From: Flavobacterium sp. CF136
GTDB lineage: Bacteria > Bacteroidota > Bacteroidia > Flavobacteriales > Flavobacteriaceae
Reading direction: 5' to 3'
DNA length: 64,000 nt
Assembly (NCBI RefSeq): GCF_000282055.1
Contig: NZ_AKJZ01000007.1
Span: forward strand, 62,001-126,000
The position numbers were made by a program, and so were the translations under genes. The notes beneath the pieces are model-generated. The model made no database searches. It had not been told where the DNA came from and saw only the letters and a list, made by a program, of their open reading frames with translations. Shown piece by piece: positions 18,149-28,044 of the stretch (its first letter is position 1; each line of letters opens with the position of its first letter).

Positions 18149-18946
18149 ATGACAAAAAACGGTTTTTATTTATTGTTCTTGATTAGCACACTTTTTACGT
18201 CATGCATTCCTGTAAAAGATTTAGTGTATTTACAGGACAAAGGGGCTTCAGGAAACGAAACTACGGTTTCAGCGGTGGAATCAAAACCTTACAGGTTGCA
18301 AGTAAACGATGTTTTGAGTGTGGATATTAAAGCTATAGATCCTAAATTGGTTGCTATTTTTAAGCCTTCAGAGAGTGCCACATTAGGTAATAATGATAAA
18401 TCTGAATCAGGATTGTATTTTAATGGATTTACTGTTGATGATCACGGAAATATAAGAATGCCAATTTTAGGCGAAATAAATGTAATTGGTTATACGCTTG
18501 AAGAAGTGCGTCTTAAAATTGAAAAAAAATTACAGGAAGAATATTTTAAAGCTGAAGCAAATATTTTTGTTACTGTAAAATTAGCAGGGTTTAGATATAC
18601 AATAAATGGAGAAGTAGGAAGTACAGGGACTAAAACTTTGTATATGGAACAGGTAAATATAATGGAAGCTATAGCAAATGCGGGAGATATTACTACTGTT
18701 GGTAATCGAAAAGCAGTAACTATAATACGTCAAACCCCTACAGGAGTACAAATTAATGATATTGATCTCACTGATGTAAATGTTATAAAATCTCCTTATT
18801 ATTACTTACAGCCTAATGATTATGTTTATGTAAAACCACTAAAGCAAAAAACTTGGGGTACTGGTCAGACAGGTATACAATCTATAGGCTCAATTGTAAC
18901 TTTGTTATCTTTGGCAACAACAATTTATTTATTGTCGAAAAATTAA
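18149..18946 (+). CDS. wza: Wza-type polysaccharide export outer-membrane lipoprotein
   Basis: The 265-aa product starts with a lipoprotein signal peptide whose lipobox is LFTSC (Cys19). A Poly_export domain follows (YRLQVNDVLSVDIKAIDP, GNIRMPILGEINVIGYTLEEV), then an SLBB domain (FRYTINGEVGSTGT). It ends in a hydrophobic helix (about residues 240-262). It probably forms the outer-membrane channel for capsule or exopolysaccharide with the Wzc-like kinase that follows 14 bases later. The C-terminal helix is common in Bacteroidota Wza proteins. Confidence 0.9.
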   Translation: MTKNGFYLLFLISTLFTSCIPVKDLVYLQDKGASGNETTVSAVESKPYRLQVNDVLSVDIKAIDPKLVAIFKPSESATLGNNDKSESGLYFNGFTVDDHGNIRMPILGEINVIGYTLEEVRLKIEKKLQEEYFKAEANIFVTVKLAGFRYTINGEVGSTGTKTLYMEQVNIMEAIANAGDITTVGNRKAVTIIRQTPTGVQINDIDLTDVNVIKSPYYYLQPNDYVYVKPLKQKTWGTGQTGIQSIGSIVTLLSLATTIYLLSKN

Positions 18947-18960
18947 ACTAAATACAAGAA

Positions 18961-21408
18961 ATGTTAGATATAAAAGATTTTTCGATTTTTGAAAATCATC
19001 CAAGTTTTGATTTTAAAGGGTTTTTGTTAAAAATCGCAAGTTATTGGAAATTGTTTTTAGTGAGTTTAATTATTTCATTCACTATTGCCTATCAGGTCAA
19101 TATTCGTAAGGAAAAGATTTATTCAATGCAAACTTTAATTTCAATTAAAGAAGAGAGTAATCCTTTTTTTACCTCTAATACCAGTTTGGTTTTTAATTGG
19201 GGAGGAATATCAGATCAAGTGAGTGGTATTTCGACTATTTTGCAATCCAGATCGCATAATGAACTTGTAATAGATAAATTACAATATTATATAGACTACC
19301 TTGAACAAGGAGAGTATAACATGATTGATGTTTATGGCGCAGTTCCTTTTTATGTTAATATTGATAAAACGAAGCCTCAATTAGTTGGTTCATTAGTCAA
19401 ACTTAAATTTTTAAGTCCAAATGAATATGAAATCAGAATTCCATTTGAGAGTAATTCTGCTTCATTATTTACTTATTCTAATAATACTTATAGCAATACT
19501 GCAGTTCAACCTGTTGAATTTATTAAAAAATATAAGGTTGGCGAACAAGTTAATTTACCATTTTTAAATTGGAAACTTGAAATAGTTGATAATCCGGGAT
19601 TTTATAAAGGGAAAGAATATTTTGTTAGATTTAATGATTTTGATGCTACAGTATCTCGCTACCGTGGAATTAATATTGATGCAGATGAAAAAGCAGGTTC
19701 AATTCTTACATTATCTATGCAGGGTACGAACAAGGCCAGAATGGTCGAATATTTGAATTCGACAGTAAAAATGTTAATTAAGATTCAATTGGATGGCAAG
19801 AATCAATTTGCAACTAATACCATAAGTTTTATTGATAGTACACTCGTTGCTATGGAATCAATGCTGAAAGAAAACGGGAATGAGCTTAAAACTTTCAGAA
19901 AGGATAAAAATATATATGAAATTGAACAAGGCGGGGAAAAATTTTCAGATAAAATTTTAGATTTTGATGTTGAAAAAGATGCTGTTACCAGAAAAATAGC
20001 TTACTATAATTCTTTAAAAGCATATTTAAAAAACAGTGTTGATTATTCTAAATTACCTGCGCCATCAGTGGCAGGAATTGATGATCCCAATATTGTTACA
20101 AATGTTTCTAAACTTATTGCTTTGTCAACTCAGCGTTCTGAAATGTCATATGCTGTAAAAAGTGATAAAATTTTTAAAGATTTTGATAATCAGATGATGG
20201 CCGTAAAAAATGTTTTGCTTGAAAATATAGCTACCGCCAAATCATCACTACAATATGATTTAGCATTAGTAAATAATAAAATTGGTCAAGCAGAAAACAC
20301 TATAAAAAGACTTCCCGAAGAACAACAGGAGCTATTAAAAATCAAAAGGAAATATGATTTAAACGATAATATTTACAGTACTTTTCTTCAAAAGAGGAAT
20401 GAAGCAGACATTGTAAAAGCATCGAACCTTTCGGATATTCATTTTATCGATCCCGCAAAAGATATTGGAGTAGGGCTAATTGGACCTAAGACTTCTGTTA
20501 ACTATATATTAGCTTTGTTTCTTGGGATTTTAATTCCTTTAATTGTTGTTTTTATACTTTTTTTTGTCAATAATTCTATTCAAAATACTGAAGATATTAG
20601 TAAGCAGACACAAATTCCATTAATAGGGATTATAGGTTTAAGTAAAGGATTTACTAGTTTAGCTGTTTTTGATAAGCCAAAATCGGCATTATCTGAAGCT
20701 TTTAGGGCAATTCGCTCATCTTTACAGTTTTTGTACAAAAAAAAGCAATTAGGTGGAGCAAAAACCTTAATGATTACTTCGTCTATTAGTGGTGAAGGCA
20801 AAACATTTTGTTCAATAAATATTGCAACGGTATTTGCCTTAAGTGAGAAAAAAACGGTAATAATAGGTTTAGATTTACGAAAGCCGCGATTGGCTGAAGA
20901 GTTTAATCTTGCAAATCCAAATGGTGTTGTGAATTATCTGATAAAACAAAAAACATTAGCCGAAATAGTAAATAAAACTCAAATTCCATGTCTTGACGTT
21001 ATTCTGTCAGGACCAATTCCTCCAAATCCTTCTGAGTTAATTATAAGCGAAGCTATGGGTGAGCTAATTGAAGAGCTTAAAGAAAAGTATGACTATATTA
21101 TACTTGATACACCACCTGTTGGTCTTGTTTCGGATGCAATAGAATTAGTGCAATTTAGCGATGTTACTTTGTATGTTGTAAGACAAAATTACACAAAAAA
21201 GGAAATGATTACATTGTTAAATAACCGTGTGAAAAGAGGTGAATTAAACAATGTAAGCATTGTTTTGAATGGTTTTGAAAACAAGGCAAAATATGGCGCG
21301 ACTTATGGGTATGGATATGGTTATGGAGCATATTCGAATGGGTATCATGAAGACGAAAAAGAAATAGGTCTATTAAAAAAGATTTTTAATAAATTCAATA
21401 AAAAATAA
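18961..21408 (+). CDS. wzc: Wzc-type polysaccharide co-polymerase and bacterial tyrosine kinase
   Basis: The 815-aa inner-membrane protein has a first TM helix at about residues 28-46, a long periplasmic coiled-coil region with a Wzz-type domain, a second TM helix near 513-533, and a cytosolic BY-kinase domain. The kinase shows Walker A SGEGKT (near 610), Walker A' VIIGLDLRKPRL and Walker B YIILDTPPV (near 712). The C-terminal tyrosine cluster YGYGYGYGAY (near 783) is the autophosphorylation site. It should control chain length and export together with the neighbouring Wza. Confidence 0.93.
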   Translation: MLDIKDFSIFENHPSFDFKGFLLKIASYWKLFLVSLIISFTIAYQVNIRKEKIYSMQTLISIKEESNPFFTSNTSLVFNWGGISDQVSGISTILQSRSHNELVIDKLQYYIDYLEQGEYNMIDVYGAVPFYVNIDKTKPQLVGSLVKLKFLSPNEYEIRIPFESNSASLFTYSNNTYSNTAVQPVEFIKKYKVGEQVNLPFLNWKLEIVDNPGFYKGKEYFVRFNDFDATVSRYRGINIDADEKAGSILTLSMQGTNKARMVEYLNSTVKMLIKIQLDGKNQFATNTISFIDSTLVAMESMLKENGNELKTFRKDKNIYEIEQGGEKFSDKILDFDVEKDAVTRKIAYYNSLKAYLKNSVDYSKLPAPSVAGIDDPNIVTNVSKLIALSTQRSEMSYAVKSDKIFKDFDNQMMAVKNVLLENIATAKSSLQYDLALVNNKIGQAENTIKRLPEEQQELLKIKRKYDLNDNIYSTFLQKRNEADIVKASNLSDIHFIDPAKDIGVGLIGPKTSVNYILALFLGILIPLIVVFILFFVNNSIQNTEDISKQTQIPLIGIIGLSKGFTSLAVFDKPKSALSEAFRAIRSSLQFLYKKKQLGGAKTLMITSSISGEGKTFCSINIATVFALSEKKTVIIGLDLRKPRLAEEFNLANPNGVVNYLIKQKTLAEIVNKTQIPCLDVILSGPIPPNPSELIISEAMGELIEELKEKYDYIILDTPPVGLVSDAIELVQFSDVTLYVVRQNYTKKEMITLLNNRVKRGELNNVSIVLNGFENKAKYGATYGYGYGYGAYSNGYHEDEKEIGLLKKIFNKFNKK

Positions 21409-21419
21409 TCTAAAAATAG

Positions 21420-22403
21420 ATGAAAACATCTTTTCAAAATACTATTTTAATAACCGGAGGTGCTGGTTTTATAGGTTCTAATTTATGTGAATATTTTTTA
21501 AATTCAGGACAAAAAGTAATTTGTTTAGATAATTTTTCAACTGGCCACTATCATAATTTGAAAGATTTTATAAAGAATCCGGATTTTAAATTAATTGAAG
21601 GGGATATTCGAAGCATAATTGATTGTAATTTAGCTATTTCAGGTGTGGATTATGTGTTGCATCAAGCAGCATTAGGTTCTGTACCAAGGTCAATAAATGA
21701 CCCAATAACTACAAATGACGTTAATGTTTCAGGGTTTTTAAATATGCTGGTATCAGCTCGTGATGCAAAAGTAAAACGATTTATCTATGCCGCGAGTTCT
21801 TCTACATATGGAGATTCTGAAGGATTGCCCAAAGTTGAGGATATAATCGGGAAGCCCCTATCTCCTTATGCGATTACTAAATATGTAAATGAATTATATG
21901 CTGAAATTTTCAGTAAAACATATGGGCTGGAAACTATTGGATTACGTTATTTTAATGTGTTTGGAAGAAAACAAGATCCTAAAGGAGCCTATGCAGCTGT
22001 AATTCCAAAGTTTGTAATGCAATTAATGAATTATGAAAGCCCTGTAATTAATGGAGATGGTAATTATTCAAGAGATTTTACTTATATTGATAATGTGATT
22101 CAGATGAATGCTTTGGCAATTTCAGCTAATGATCCTAATGCAGTTAATACTGTTTACAATACTGCATTTGGAGATAGAAATACCCTGAATGATCTAGTTG
22201 GATATTTGAAAAAATATTTAACCGAATTTGATTCAAAAATAGCAGATGTGCCAATTATATATGGGGAAAACAGATCAGGTGATATTCCGCATTCATTGGC
22301 AAGCATAGATAAAGCTAAGAATATGTTGGGATATAATCCAAAATATTCATTGGAAGAAGGATTAAAAGAAGCGATTGCCTGGTATTGGGATAATTTAAAA
22401 TAA
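21420..22403 (+). CDS. WbpP/TviC-type UDP-N-acetylglucosamine 4-epimerase
   Basis: The 327-aa extended SDR has the NAD motif TGGAGFIGSNLCEYF, the catalytic YAITK and SSSTYGD strand, and the GSVPRSINDP motif that marks the group preferring N-acetylated UDP-hexoses. It should interconvert UDP-GlcNAc and UDP-GalNAc (or the uronic acid forms). Together with the dehydrogenase at 24607 it could yield UDP-GalNAcA. It begins 12 bases after wzc. UDP-glucuronate epimerase is the main alternative. Confidence 0.8.
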   Translation: MKTSFQNTILITGGAGFIGSNLCEYFLNSGQKVICLDNFSTGHYHNLKDFIKNPDFKLIEGDIRSIIDCNLAISGVDYVLHQAALGSVPRSINDPITTNDVNVSGFLNMLVSARDAKVKRFIYAASSSTYGDSEGLPKVEDIIGKPLSPYAITKYVNELYAEIFSKTYGLETIGLRYFNVFGRKQDPKGAYAAVIPKFVMQLMNYESPVINGDGNYSRDFTYIDNVIQMNALAISANDPNAVNTVYNTAFGDRNTLNDLVGYLKKYLTEFDSKIADVPIIYGENRSGDIPHSLASIDKAKNMLGYNPKYSLEEGLKEAIAWYWDNLK

Positions 22404-22426
22404 AGATTAAGATAATATAGAACAAT

Positions 22427-23818
22427 ATGAAAATTACAAAAATTTGTTGTATAGGTGCAGGTTATGTTGGAGGGCCAACTATGGCAGTAATTGCTCAAAA
22501 ATGCCCACATATTCAAGTAACCGTAGTAGATTTGAATGAGCAAAGGATAAAAGATTGGAATGATCCAAATACAGATAATATTCCAATTTATGAGCCTGGT
22601 CTTTCAGAAATTGTTGCAGAGGCAAGAGGTAGAAATCTTTTTTTTTCAACTAACGTAGAAAAAGCAATTGATGATGCTCAGGTTGTTTTTATTTCAGTAA
22701 ATACCCCTACCAAAACTTACGGTAAAGGTAAAGGAATGGCTGCTGATTTGAAATATATTGAATTATGTGCAAGACAGATAGCTAAGGTTTCTAGAGATAA
22801 TAAAATTGTAGTCGAAAAATCAACTTTACCGGTTAGAACAGCAGAAGCGATAAAAAGTATTTTGGATAATACAGGGAATGGGGTTCAGTTTCAAATTCTT
22901 TCTAATCCTGAATTTTTAGCAGAGGGAACGGCAGTTACAGATTTATTGAACCCAGATAGAATCTTGATTGGGGGTGATTCAACTCCTGATGGAGAAACAG
23001 CAATTAAAGCACTGGTTGATGTTTATGCTAATTGGGTAAGTAAAGATAAAATTTTAACGACAAATGTTTGGTCATCTGAATTGTCTAAACTTACTGCAAA
23101 TGCATTTTTAGCACAACGTATTTCGTCAATCAATGCAATGTCCGAATTGTGTGAAAAAACAGGTGCTGACGTAAATGAAGTAGCCCGTGCTATTGGAATG
23201 GATAGTCGTATTGGGTCAAAATTTTTAAAAGCATCAGTTGGATTCGGAGGTTCTTGTTTTCAAAAAGATATTTTAAATTTAGTTTATATAGCAAAATCTT
23301 ATGGATTAAATGAAGTTGCTGATTATTGGGAGCAAGTAATCATTATGAATGATTATCAAAAAAGAAGATTTTCAAATAAAATTGTTCAGACATTGTATAA
23401 CACTGTTGCCGATAAAAAGATAACTTTTTTGGGATGGGCATTTAAAAAAGATACTAATGATACGCGTGAATCTGCAGCAATATATGTGGCAGATGATTTA
23501 ATTAATGAGCAAGCGAAGATCTCAGTTTATGATCCAAAAGTATCACGAAATAAAATTTTAAGCGATTTAGATTATTTAGAAACAAGAAATTCTTCGGATA
23601 ATGTGGATGCAGTTCAAACGTTTCAGGATGCTTACGAAGCTTGCAAAGGAGCTCATGCTGTTGCCATACTTACAGAATGGGATGAATTTGTAAAATATGA
23701 TTGGCAAAAAATATATGATTCTATGCATAAACCAGCTTTTGTTTTTGATGGAAGAAATATACTAAACGCAAAAGAATTAAAGTCAATTGGTTTTATTTAC
23801 AATGGAATAGGTTCTTAA
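22427..23818 (+). CDS. ugd: UDP-glucose 6-dehydrogenase
   Basis: The 463-aa product resembles the long, animal-like UGDH form. It has the Rossmann start [37 protein letters not shown], the [19 protein letters not shown] substrate loop, the catalytic Cys in [10 protein letters not shown] and the C-terminal [20 protein letters not shown]. It oxidises UDP-Glc to UDP-GlcA. It lies between the 4-epimerase and the NusG-like gene, so UDP-GlcA is a likely building block of the product. Confidence 0.94.
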   Translation: MKITKICCIGAGYVGGPTMAVIAQKCPHIQVTVVDLNEQRIKDWNDPNTDNIPIYEPGLSEIVAEARGRNLFFSTNVEKAIDDAQVVFISVNTPTKTYGKGKGMAADLKYIELCARQIAKVSRDNKIVVEKSTLPVRTAEAIKSILDNTGNGVQFQILSNPEFLAEGTAVTDLLNPDRILIGGDSTPDGETAIKALVDVYANWVSKDKILTTNVWSSELSKLTANAFLAQRISSINAMSELCEKTGADVNEVARAIGMDSRIGSKFLKASVGFGGSCFQKDILNLVYIAKSYGLNEVADYWEQVIIMNDYQKRRFSNKIVQTLYNTVADKKITFLGWAFKKDTNDTRESAAIYVADDLINEQAKISVYDPKVSRNKILSDLDYLETRNSSDNVDAVQTFQDAYEACKGAHAVAILTEWDEFVKYDWQKIYDSMHKPAFVFDGRNILNAKELKSIGFIYNGIGS

Positions 23819-23834
23819 AAAAAAAACAAATCAC

Positions 23835-24311
23835 ATGAATTGGTATGTTGTTTATACAAAACCTAAATGGGAAAGAAAGGTAGCTGAAAAGTTAAATGAA
23901 ATAGGAATTGAATGCTATTGTCCTTTAATTACTCAGATAAAACAATGGTCTGACAGAAAGAAAAAAGTTGAAGTCCCTCTTTTTAATTCTTATGTTTTTG
24001 TTCAATTGCCAGATGCGCAAAGAAATTCTGTATTTCAAATAGCCGGAGTAGTTAGGTATTTGTTTTGGTTGGGCAAACCTGCAGTTGTTCGGGATGATGA
24101 AATTGCAATAATAAAAAATAGTCTTTCAAATACAAATATCTCGGATGTTTCAGTAATTCCATACAAGAAAGGGGATAAGATAAAATTAGAAGCAGGCGTA
24201 TTTAGCAGTCAGGATGCGATTGTCCAGGAAGTTACAAATACACATTACATATTAGTTTTGGAATCTTTAGGATGTGTTTTGAAGATAAAATATAAAAAAG
24301 AGAGCACATGA
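23835..24311 (+). CDS. NusG paralogue, UpxY/RfaH-type antitermination factor
   Basis: The 158-aa product begins MNWYVVYTKPKWERKVAEKL, the NusG N-terminal fold, with LFNSYVFVQL and GVVRYLFWLGKPAVV as in UpxY proteins. A short KOW-like C-terminal part follows. Such specialised NusG proteins in Bacteroidota relieve early termination in long polysaccharide operons. It is the last gene before a terminator-like hairpin, a promoter and a leader with an ops-like motif, so the downstream operon is the likely target (inference). Confidence 0.85.
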   Translation: MNWYVVYTKPKWERKVAEKLNEIGIECYCPLITQIKQWSDRKKKVEVPLFNSYVFVQLPDAQRNSVFQIAGVVRYLFWLGKPAVVRDDEIAIIKNSLSNTNISDVSVIPYKKGDKIKLEAGVFSSQDAIVQEVTNTHYILVLESLGCVLKIKYKKEST

Positions 24312-24347
24312 TTTTATAACAATGAATTAAAAGTTTGCTTAATTTAC

Positions 24348-24395
24348 AAAACAAAAGGTGACTAGTTTTAGTGATTTTTTGTTTTTGTTTTTATA
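24348..24395 (+). terminator. Probable terminator after the NusG-like gene
   Basis: AAAACAAAAGGTGACTA (24348-24364) pairs with TAGTGATTTTTTGTTTT (24369-24385) through 4-base loop GTTT, with two G-U pairs and one mismatch, followed by a T-rich tract. The stem is AU-rich and so weaker than the terminators upstream. It would separate the first export operon from the rest of the locus. Confidence 0.55.
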
Positions 24396-24484
24396 AAAAA
24401 AAATCATTGTTTGCTGAGCTATAAGTGTTTGAATTTTCTTGCATGATTTAGAAGCTGTTTTTTTTGATTTATAAGTTTTGAAGG

Positions 24485-24515
24485 TTGATTAAATTGACTT
24501 ATTGTGCTATATTTG
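24485..24515 (+). promoter_or_regulatory. Putative main promoter of the second polysaccharide operon
   Basis: A TTG (24485-24487), a 20-base spacer and TATATTTG (24508-24515) match the -33/-7 consensus in both sequence and spacing. The expected leader runs about 85 bases to the ATG at 24607. The 295-base spacer 24312-24606 contains no supportable gene. Confidence 0.65.
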
Positions 24516-24565
24516 CCGAAAAATTGAATTCTCGAATTATTCATGCCAAATATGTGACTTTGAAT

Positions 24566-24583
24566 GGCGAAGCCGTACTTTAT
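24566..24583 (+). promoter_or_regulatory. ops/JUMPstart-like motif in the leader of the second operon
   Basis: The bases GGCGAAGCCGTACTTTAT lie about 45 bases into the predicted leader and 23 bases before the ATG at 24607. They resemble the E. coli ops core GGCGGTAGCGTG: seven of twelve bases are identical without gaps, more with one gap each side. GGC-GAA-GCC can form a tiny hairpin, as ops does on the non-template strand. The RfaH-like gene directly upstream makes recruitment of that factor here plausible, but this is inference. Confidence 0.4.
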
Positions 24584-24606
24584 AATAGACGAAATTAAGG
24601 AAAAAT

Positions 24607-25890
24607 ATGAATAATAACGTAAATATAGCCGTTATTGGTTTAGGTTATGTAGGTTTGCCTTTGGCTCGTTTATTTGCTACAAAATATCCTGTGATAGGTT
24701 TTGATATTAATGAATCAAGAGTTACCAGTTTAAAATTGGGTACAGATACGACATTAGAAGTTGAAGACGAAATTTTACAAAAAGTATTAGTCGATGGGCC
24801 TCTAGAAACAAAAGGTTTGTATTGCACTTCAGACATTAAAGATATTGCAACATGTAATTATTTTGTTATAACTGTACCAACTCCGGTTGATAAAAATAAT
24901 CGTCCTGATTTAACTCCTTTATATAAAGCGAGTGAAGCAGTAGGTAAGATATTAAAAAAAGGTGATATTGTAATTTATGAATCAACTGTTTATCCTGGAG
25001 TTACAGAAGAACAATGTGTCCCTGTTTTAGAAAAAATATCAGGGTTAATATTTAATGTGGATTTTTTTGCAGGATACTCACCTGAAAGAATTAATCCAGG
25101 GGATAAAGAACACACAGTAGAGAAAATTCTGAAAATTACCTCAGGATCAACTCCTGATATAGGATTAAAAGTAGATGAACTTTATAAATCTGTTATTACT
25201 GCCGGAACTTATTTGGCACCTACAATAAAAGTTGCCGAAGCAGCCAAGGTTATCGAAAATTCACAACGGGATATTAATATTGCTTTTGTGAATGAACTTG
25301 CTAAAATATTCAATTTAATGAATATTGATACTCAGGAAGTATTAGCTGCTGCCGCGACAAAATGGAATTTTCTTCCATTTAAACCAGGGTTGGTAGGGGG
25401 ACATTGTATAGGTGTAGATCCTTATTATTTAGCACAACGTGCACAAGAATTTGGTTATCATCCTGAAATAATTTTGGCTGGCCGTCGTTTAAATGATAGT
25501 ATGGGCGAATATATAGCGTCACAAGTAGTCAAATTAATGATAAAAAAAGGGATTTCAGTAAATCATGCTGAACTTTTGATGCTTGGAATAACTTTTAAAG
25601 AAAACTGTCCAGATGTTCGCAATACTAAAATTGTGGATGCTGTCAGGGCATTAAAAGAATATGGTATTTCTGTTACAATATATGATCCAATAGCAAATAT
25701 CGAAGAGGTTAAAAAAGAATACGGATTAAAAACAATAAACATTCTTCCAAAAGAAAAATTTGATGCTATAGTTTTAGGGGTAGCACATTCTGAATTTTTA
25801 AAGTTAGATTTTCCAAGTATTCAAAAAACAAATAGTTTAATTTATGATGTAAAAGGAGTTTTAGGAGCTATAGCCAATAATAGATTATAG
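24607..25890 (+). CDS. TviB/WbpA-type UDP-N-acetylhexosamine 6-dehydrogenase
   Basis: The 427-aa nucleotide-sugar dehydrogenase has VIGLGYVGLPLARLFA at the N terminus, VPTPVDKNNRPDLTPL, the catalytic Cys in GLVGGHCIGVDPYYLA and the C-terminal LGITFKENCPDVRNTK. These features group it with Vi-antigen TviB and WbpA/WbpO, which oxidise UDP-GlcNAc or UDP-GalNAc to the uronic acid. It is a separate family from the Ugd at 22427. With the WbpP-like epimerase it predicts GalNAcA or GlcNAcA in the polymer. It is the first gene of the second operon. Confidence 0.85.
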   Translation: MNNNVNIAVIGLGYVGLPLARLFATKYPVIGFDINESRVTSLKLGTDTTLEVEDEILQKVLVDGPLETKGLYCTSDIKDIATCNYFVITVPTPVDKNNRPDLTPLYKASEAVGKILKKGDIVIYESTVYPGVTEEQCVPVLEKISGLIFNVDFFAGYSPERINPGDKEHTVEKILKITSGSTPDIGLKVDELYKSVITAGTYLAPTIKVAEAAKVIENSQRDINIAFVNELAKIFNLMNIDTQEVLAAAATKWNFLPFKPGLVGGHCIGVDPYYLAQRAQEFGYHPEIILAGRRLNDSMGEYIASQVVKLMIKKGISVNHAELLMLGITFKENCPDVRNTKIVDAVRALKEYGISVTIYDPIANIEEVKKEYGLKTINILPKEKFDAIVLGVAHSEFLKLDFPSIQKTNSLIYDVKGVLGAIANNRL

Positions 25891-25922
25891 TTTTTTAAGT
25901 CCTTTTTTTTATTTTGAAAAAA

Positions 25923-26930
25923 ATGGAAATAAATAATTCAATTACTCATGTTATTTTAACTGGAGGTGTAGGTAGTAGATTATGGCCACTTTCTCGTAAA
26001 AGTCAGCCTAAACAATATTTAGAAATATTTGAAGGTAAATCTTTGTTTGAAATGACTGTAAATCGTAACAGTCATTTAGCCAATAATGTAATGGTAGTTG
26101 GTAATGTTGACAACCATCATTTAAGTGGTAAGGTGATGGAGAAATCTAAAACCTCATATATCAATATCGTTGAGTCTACTCCTAGAAATACTGCTGCTGC
26201 AATTGCATTTGCTGCATTTGCCTCTAATCCTGACGATATATTGATAATAACACCATCGGATCATATTATTGATAAAATGGGAGATTATAATGATGCTATA
26301 AATCAGGCAATTGTAAAAGCTCAGGAAGGCTTTATTGTAACTTTCGGAATTATTCCAACCAAGCCGGAAACAGGTTATGGTTATATAGAATCAAAAGGAG
26401 ATAAAGTGATTTCATTTAGGGAAAAACCAAATGAAACAACTGCTAAAGATTTTATTGCAAAAGGTAATTTTTTATGGAATAGCGGAATGTTTTGTTTTAA
26501 AGCGAGTGTGCTTCTGGATGAATTAAAACAGTTTCAGCCTGAGGTTTATGAAAAGTCCAAAATAGTTTGGGAATCAAGTAAAGAAGGTTTTCTGGATTTA
26601 GAATCATCTTTAGAAATTCCATCGATTAGTATTGATTATGCAGTTATGGAACGCAGTAAGAAAATTAAAGTTGTTCCTGCATCATTTTCCTGGTCTGATT
26701 TAGGATCGTTTGAATCAGTTTATGATTATTTAGTTTCTAAAGGACATCCAATCGATAAGAATGGTAATATGGTTATAGGCTGTGATAAATACACTACTTT
26801 CTTGGGGTTAAAAAATACGATCTTTGTTTATACAGATACAGCTAATTTGATTTTGCAAAAAGAAAGTTCACAAGATGTAAAAGATATATATTGTGAATTA
26901 GAAAGACAAAATTCAGAATTATTAAATTAA
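25923..26930 (+). CDS. manC: Mannose-1-phosphate guanylyltransferase
   Basis: The 335-aa product from ATG 25923 starts MEINNSITHVILTGGVGSRLWPLSRKSQPKQYL. It contains the nucleotidyltransferase signature GGxGxRLWPLSR, TPSDHII, FGIIPTKPETGYGYIE and the EKP motif (FREKPNE). It has only the transferase domain, without the C-terminal isomerase domain of bifunctional enzymes. It makes GDP-mannose. A TTG at 25914 is a possible but less likely start. No gmd or fcl is in the window, so mannose itself, or a sugar made elsewhere, is implied. Confidence 0.87.
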   Translation: MEINNSITHVILTGGVGSRLWPLSRKSQPKQYLEIFEGKSLFEMTVNRNSHLANNVMVVGNVDNHHLSGKVMEKSKTSYINIVESTPRNTAAAIAFAAFASNPDDILIITPSDHIIDKMGDYNDAINQAIVKAQEGFIVTFGIIPTKPETGYGYIESKGDKVISFREKPNETTAKDFIAKGNFLWNSGMFCFKASVLLDELKQFQPEVYEKSKIVWESSKEGFLDLESSLEIPSISIDYAVMERSKKIKVVPASFSWSDLGSFESVYDYLVSKGHPIDKNGNMVIGCDKYTTFLGLKNTIFVYTDTANLILQKESSQDVKDIYCELERQNSELLN

Positions 26931-26943
26931 TTAAATTTAAAAA

Positions 26944-27990
26944 ATGAAAAAAATTCTTATAACTGGTGGCGCTGGTTTTATAGGGTCACATGTAGTGAGA
27001 CGTTTTGTAAATAAATATCCAGAATATCAAATTTACAACCTTGACGCTTTGACATATGCTGGAAATTTAGAAAATATTAAAGATATTGAAAATCACTCTA
27101 ATTATAATTTCATTAAAGGAGATATAGTTGATGAGATTTTTATAAATGAACTTTTTTCGATTCATAATTTTGATGGTATATTACATTTAGCTGCAGAATC
27201 TCATGTTGATAGATCAATCGAAGATCCATTGGCTTTTGTGAAAACAAATGTTATTGGTACAATGAATTTACTTAATGCTGCTAAAAAACAATGGAAAGAT
27301 AATTTTGAAGGTAAAAGATTCTATCATATCAGTACAGATGAGGTTTATGGCTCTTTAGGAGCGAAAGGGCTTTTTACAGAAACCACTCCTTATGACCCAA
27401 ATTCTCCTTATTCTGCCTCAAAAGCAAGTTCAGATCATTTTGTACGGGCTTATGGCGAAACGTATGGACTACCGTATGTTTTAACAAACTGCTCTAATAA
27501 CTACGGTTCTTATCATTTTCCTGAAAAATTAATTCCACTTTTCATCAATAATATTATTAATAATAAACCATTGCCTGTTTATGGAGATGGTAATTACACT
27601 CGTGATTGGTTATTTGTTGAAGATCATGCCATTGCCATTGACTTGGTTTTTCATAAAGGAAAAAACCATGAAACTTATAATATTGGTGGTTTTAATGAAT
27701 GGAAAAATATTGATTTGGTTAAATTATTATGCCAGATTATGGATGAAAAACTAGGAAGGGAAAAAGGTAAATCCCAGGAATTAATCACTTACGTGAAAGA
27801 TAGGCCTGGACATGATTTGCGTTACGCAATTGATGCTTCTAAAATTAATAAAGAACTGGGCTGGAAACCATCTGTAACTTTTGAAGAAGGTTTGGAAAAA
27901 ACCATTAATTGGTATTTGAAGAATGAAGTATGGTTGAAAAATGTAACTTCTGGTTCTTATAAAGATTATTATAAAAAACAATATTCTTAA
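26944..27990 (+). CDS. rfbB: dTDP-glucose 4,6-dehydratase
   Basis: The 348-aa extended SDR shows ITGGAGFIGSHVVRRFV, HLAAESHVDRSI, the catalytic STDEVYGSLG (Asp-Glu pair) and the YSASKASSDHFVRAY Tyr/Lys motif, and NCSNNYGSYHFPEKLIP. It converts dTDP-Glc to dTDP-4-keto-6-deoxy-Glc, feeding rhamnose (RfbCD at 46.2-47.6 kb) and, probably, dTDP-Qui4N (aminotransferase at 54097). It is separated from rfbC, rfbD and rfbA by about 18 kb, an unusual split. Confidence 0.95.
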   Translation: MKKILITGGAGFIGSHVVRRFVNKYPEYQIYNLDALTYAGNLENIKDIENHSNYNFIKGDIVDEIFINELFSIHNFDGILHLAAESHVDRSIEDPLAFVKTNVIGTMNLLNAAKKQWKDNFEGKRFYHISTDEVYGSLGAKGLFTETTPYDPNSPYSASKASSDHFVRAYGETYGLPYVLTNCSNNYGSYHFPEKLIPLFINNIINNKPLPVYGDGNYTRDWLFVEDHAIAIDLVFHKGKNHETYNIGGFNEWKNIDLVKLLCQIMDEKLGREKGKSQELITYVKDRPGHDLRYAIDASKINKELGWKPSVTFEEGLEKTINWYLKNEVWLKNVTSGSYKDYYKKQYS

Positions 27991-28044
27991 AAATAAGTTT
28001 TATTCTGATTTGAATTTTTTATCAAAATCAAAACATCATTAAAT

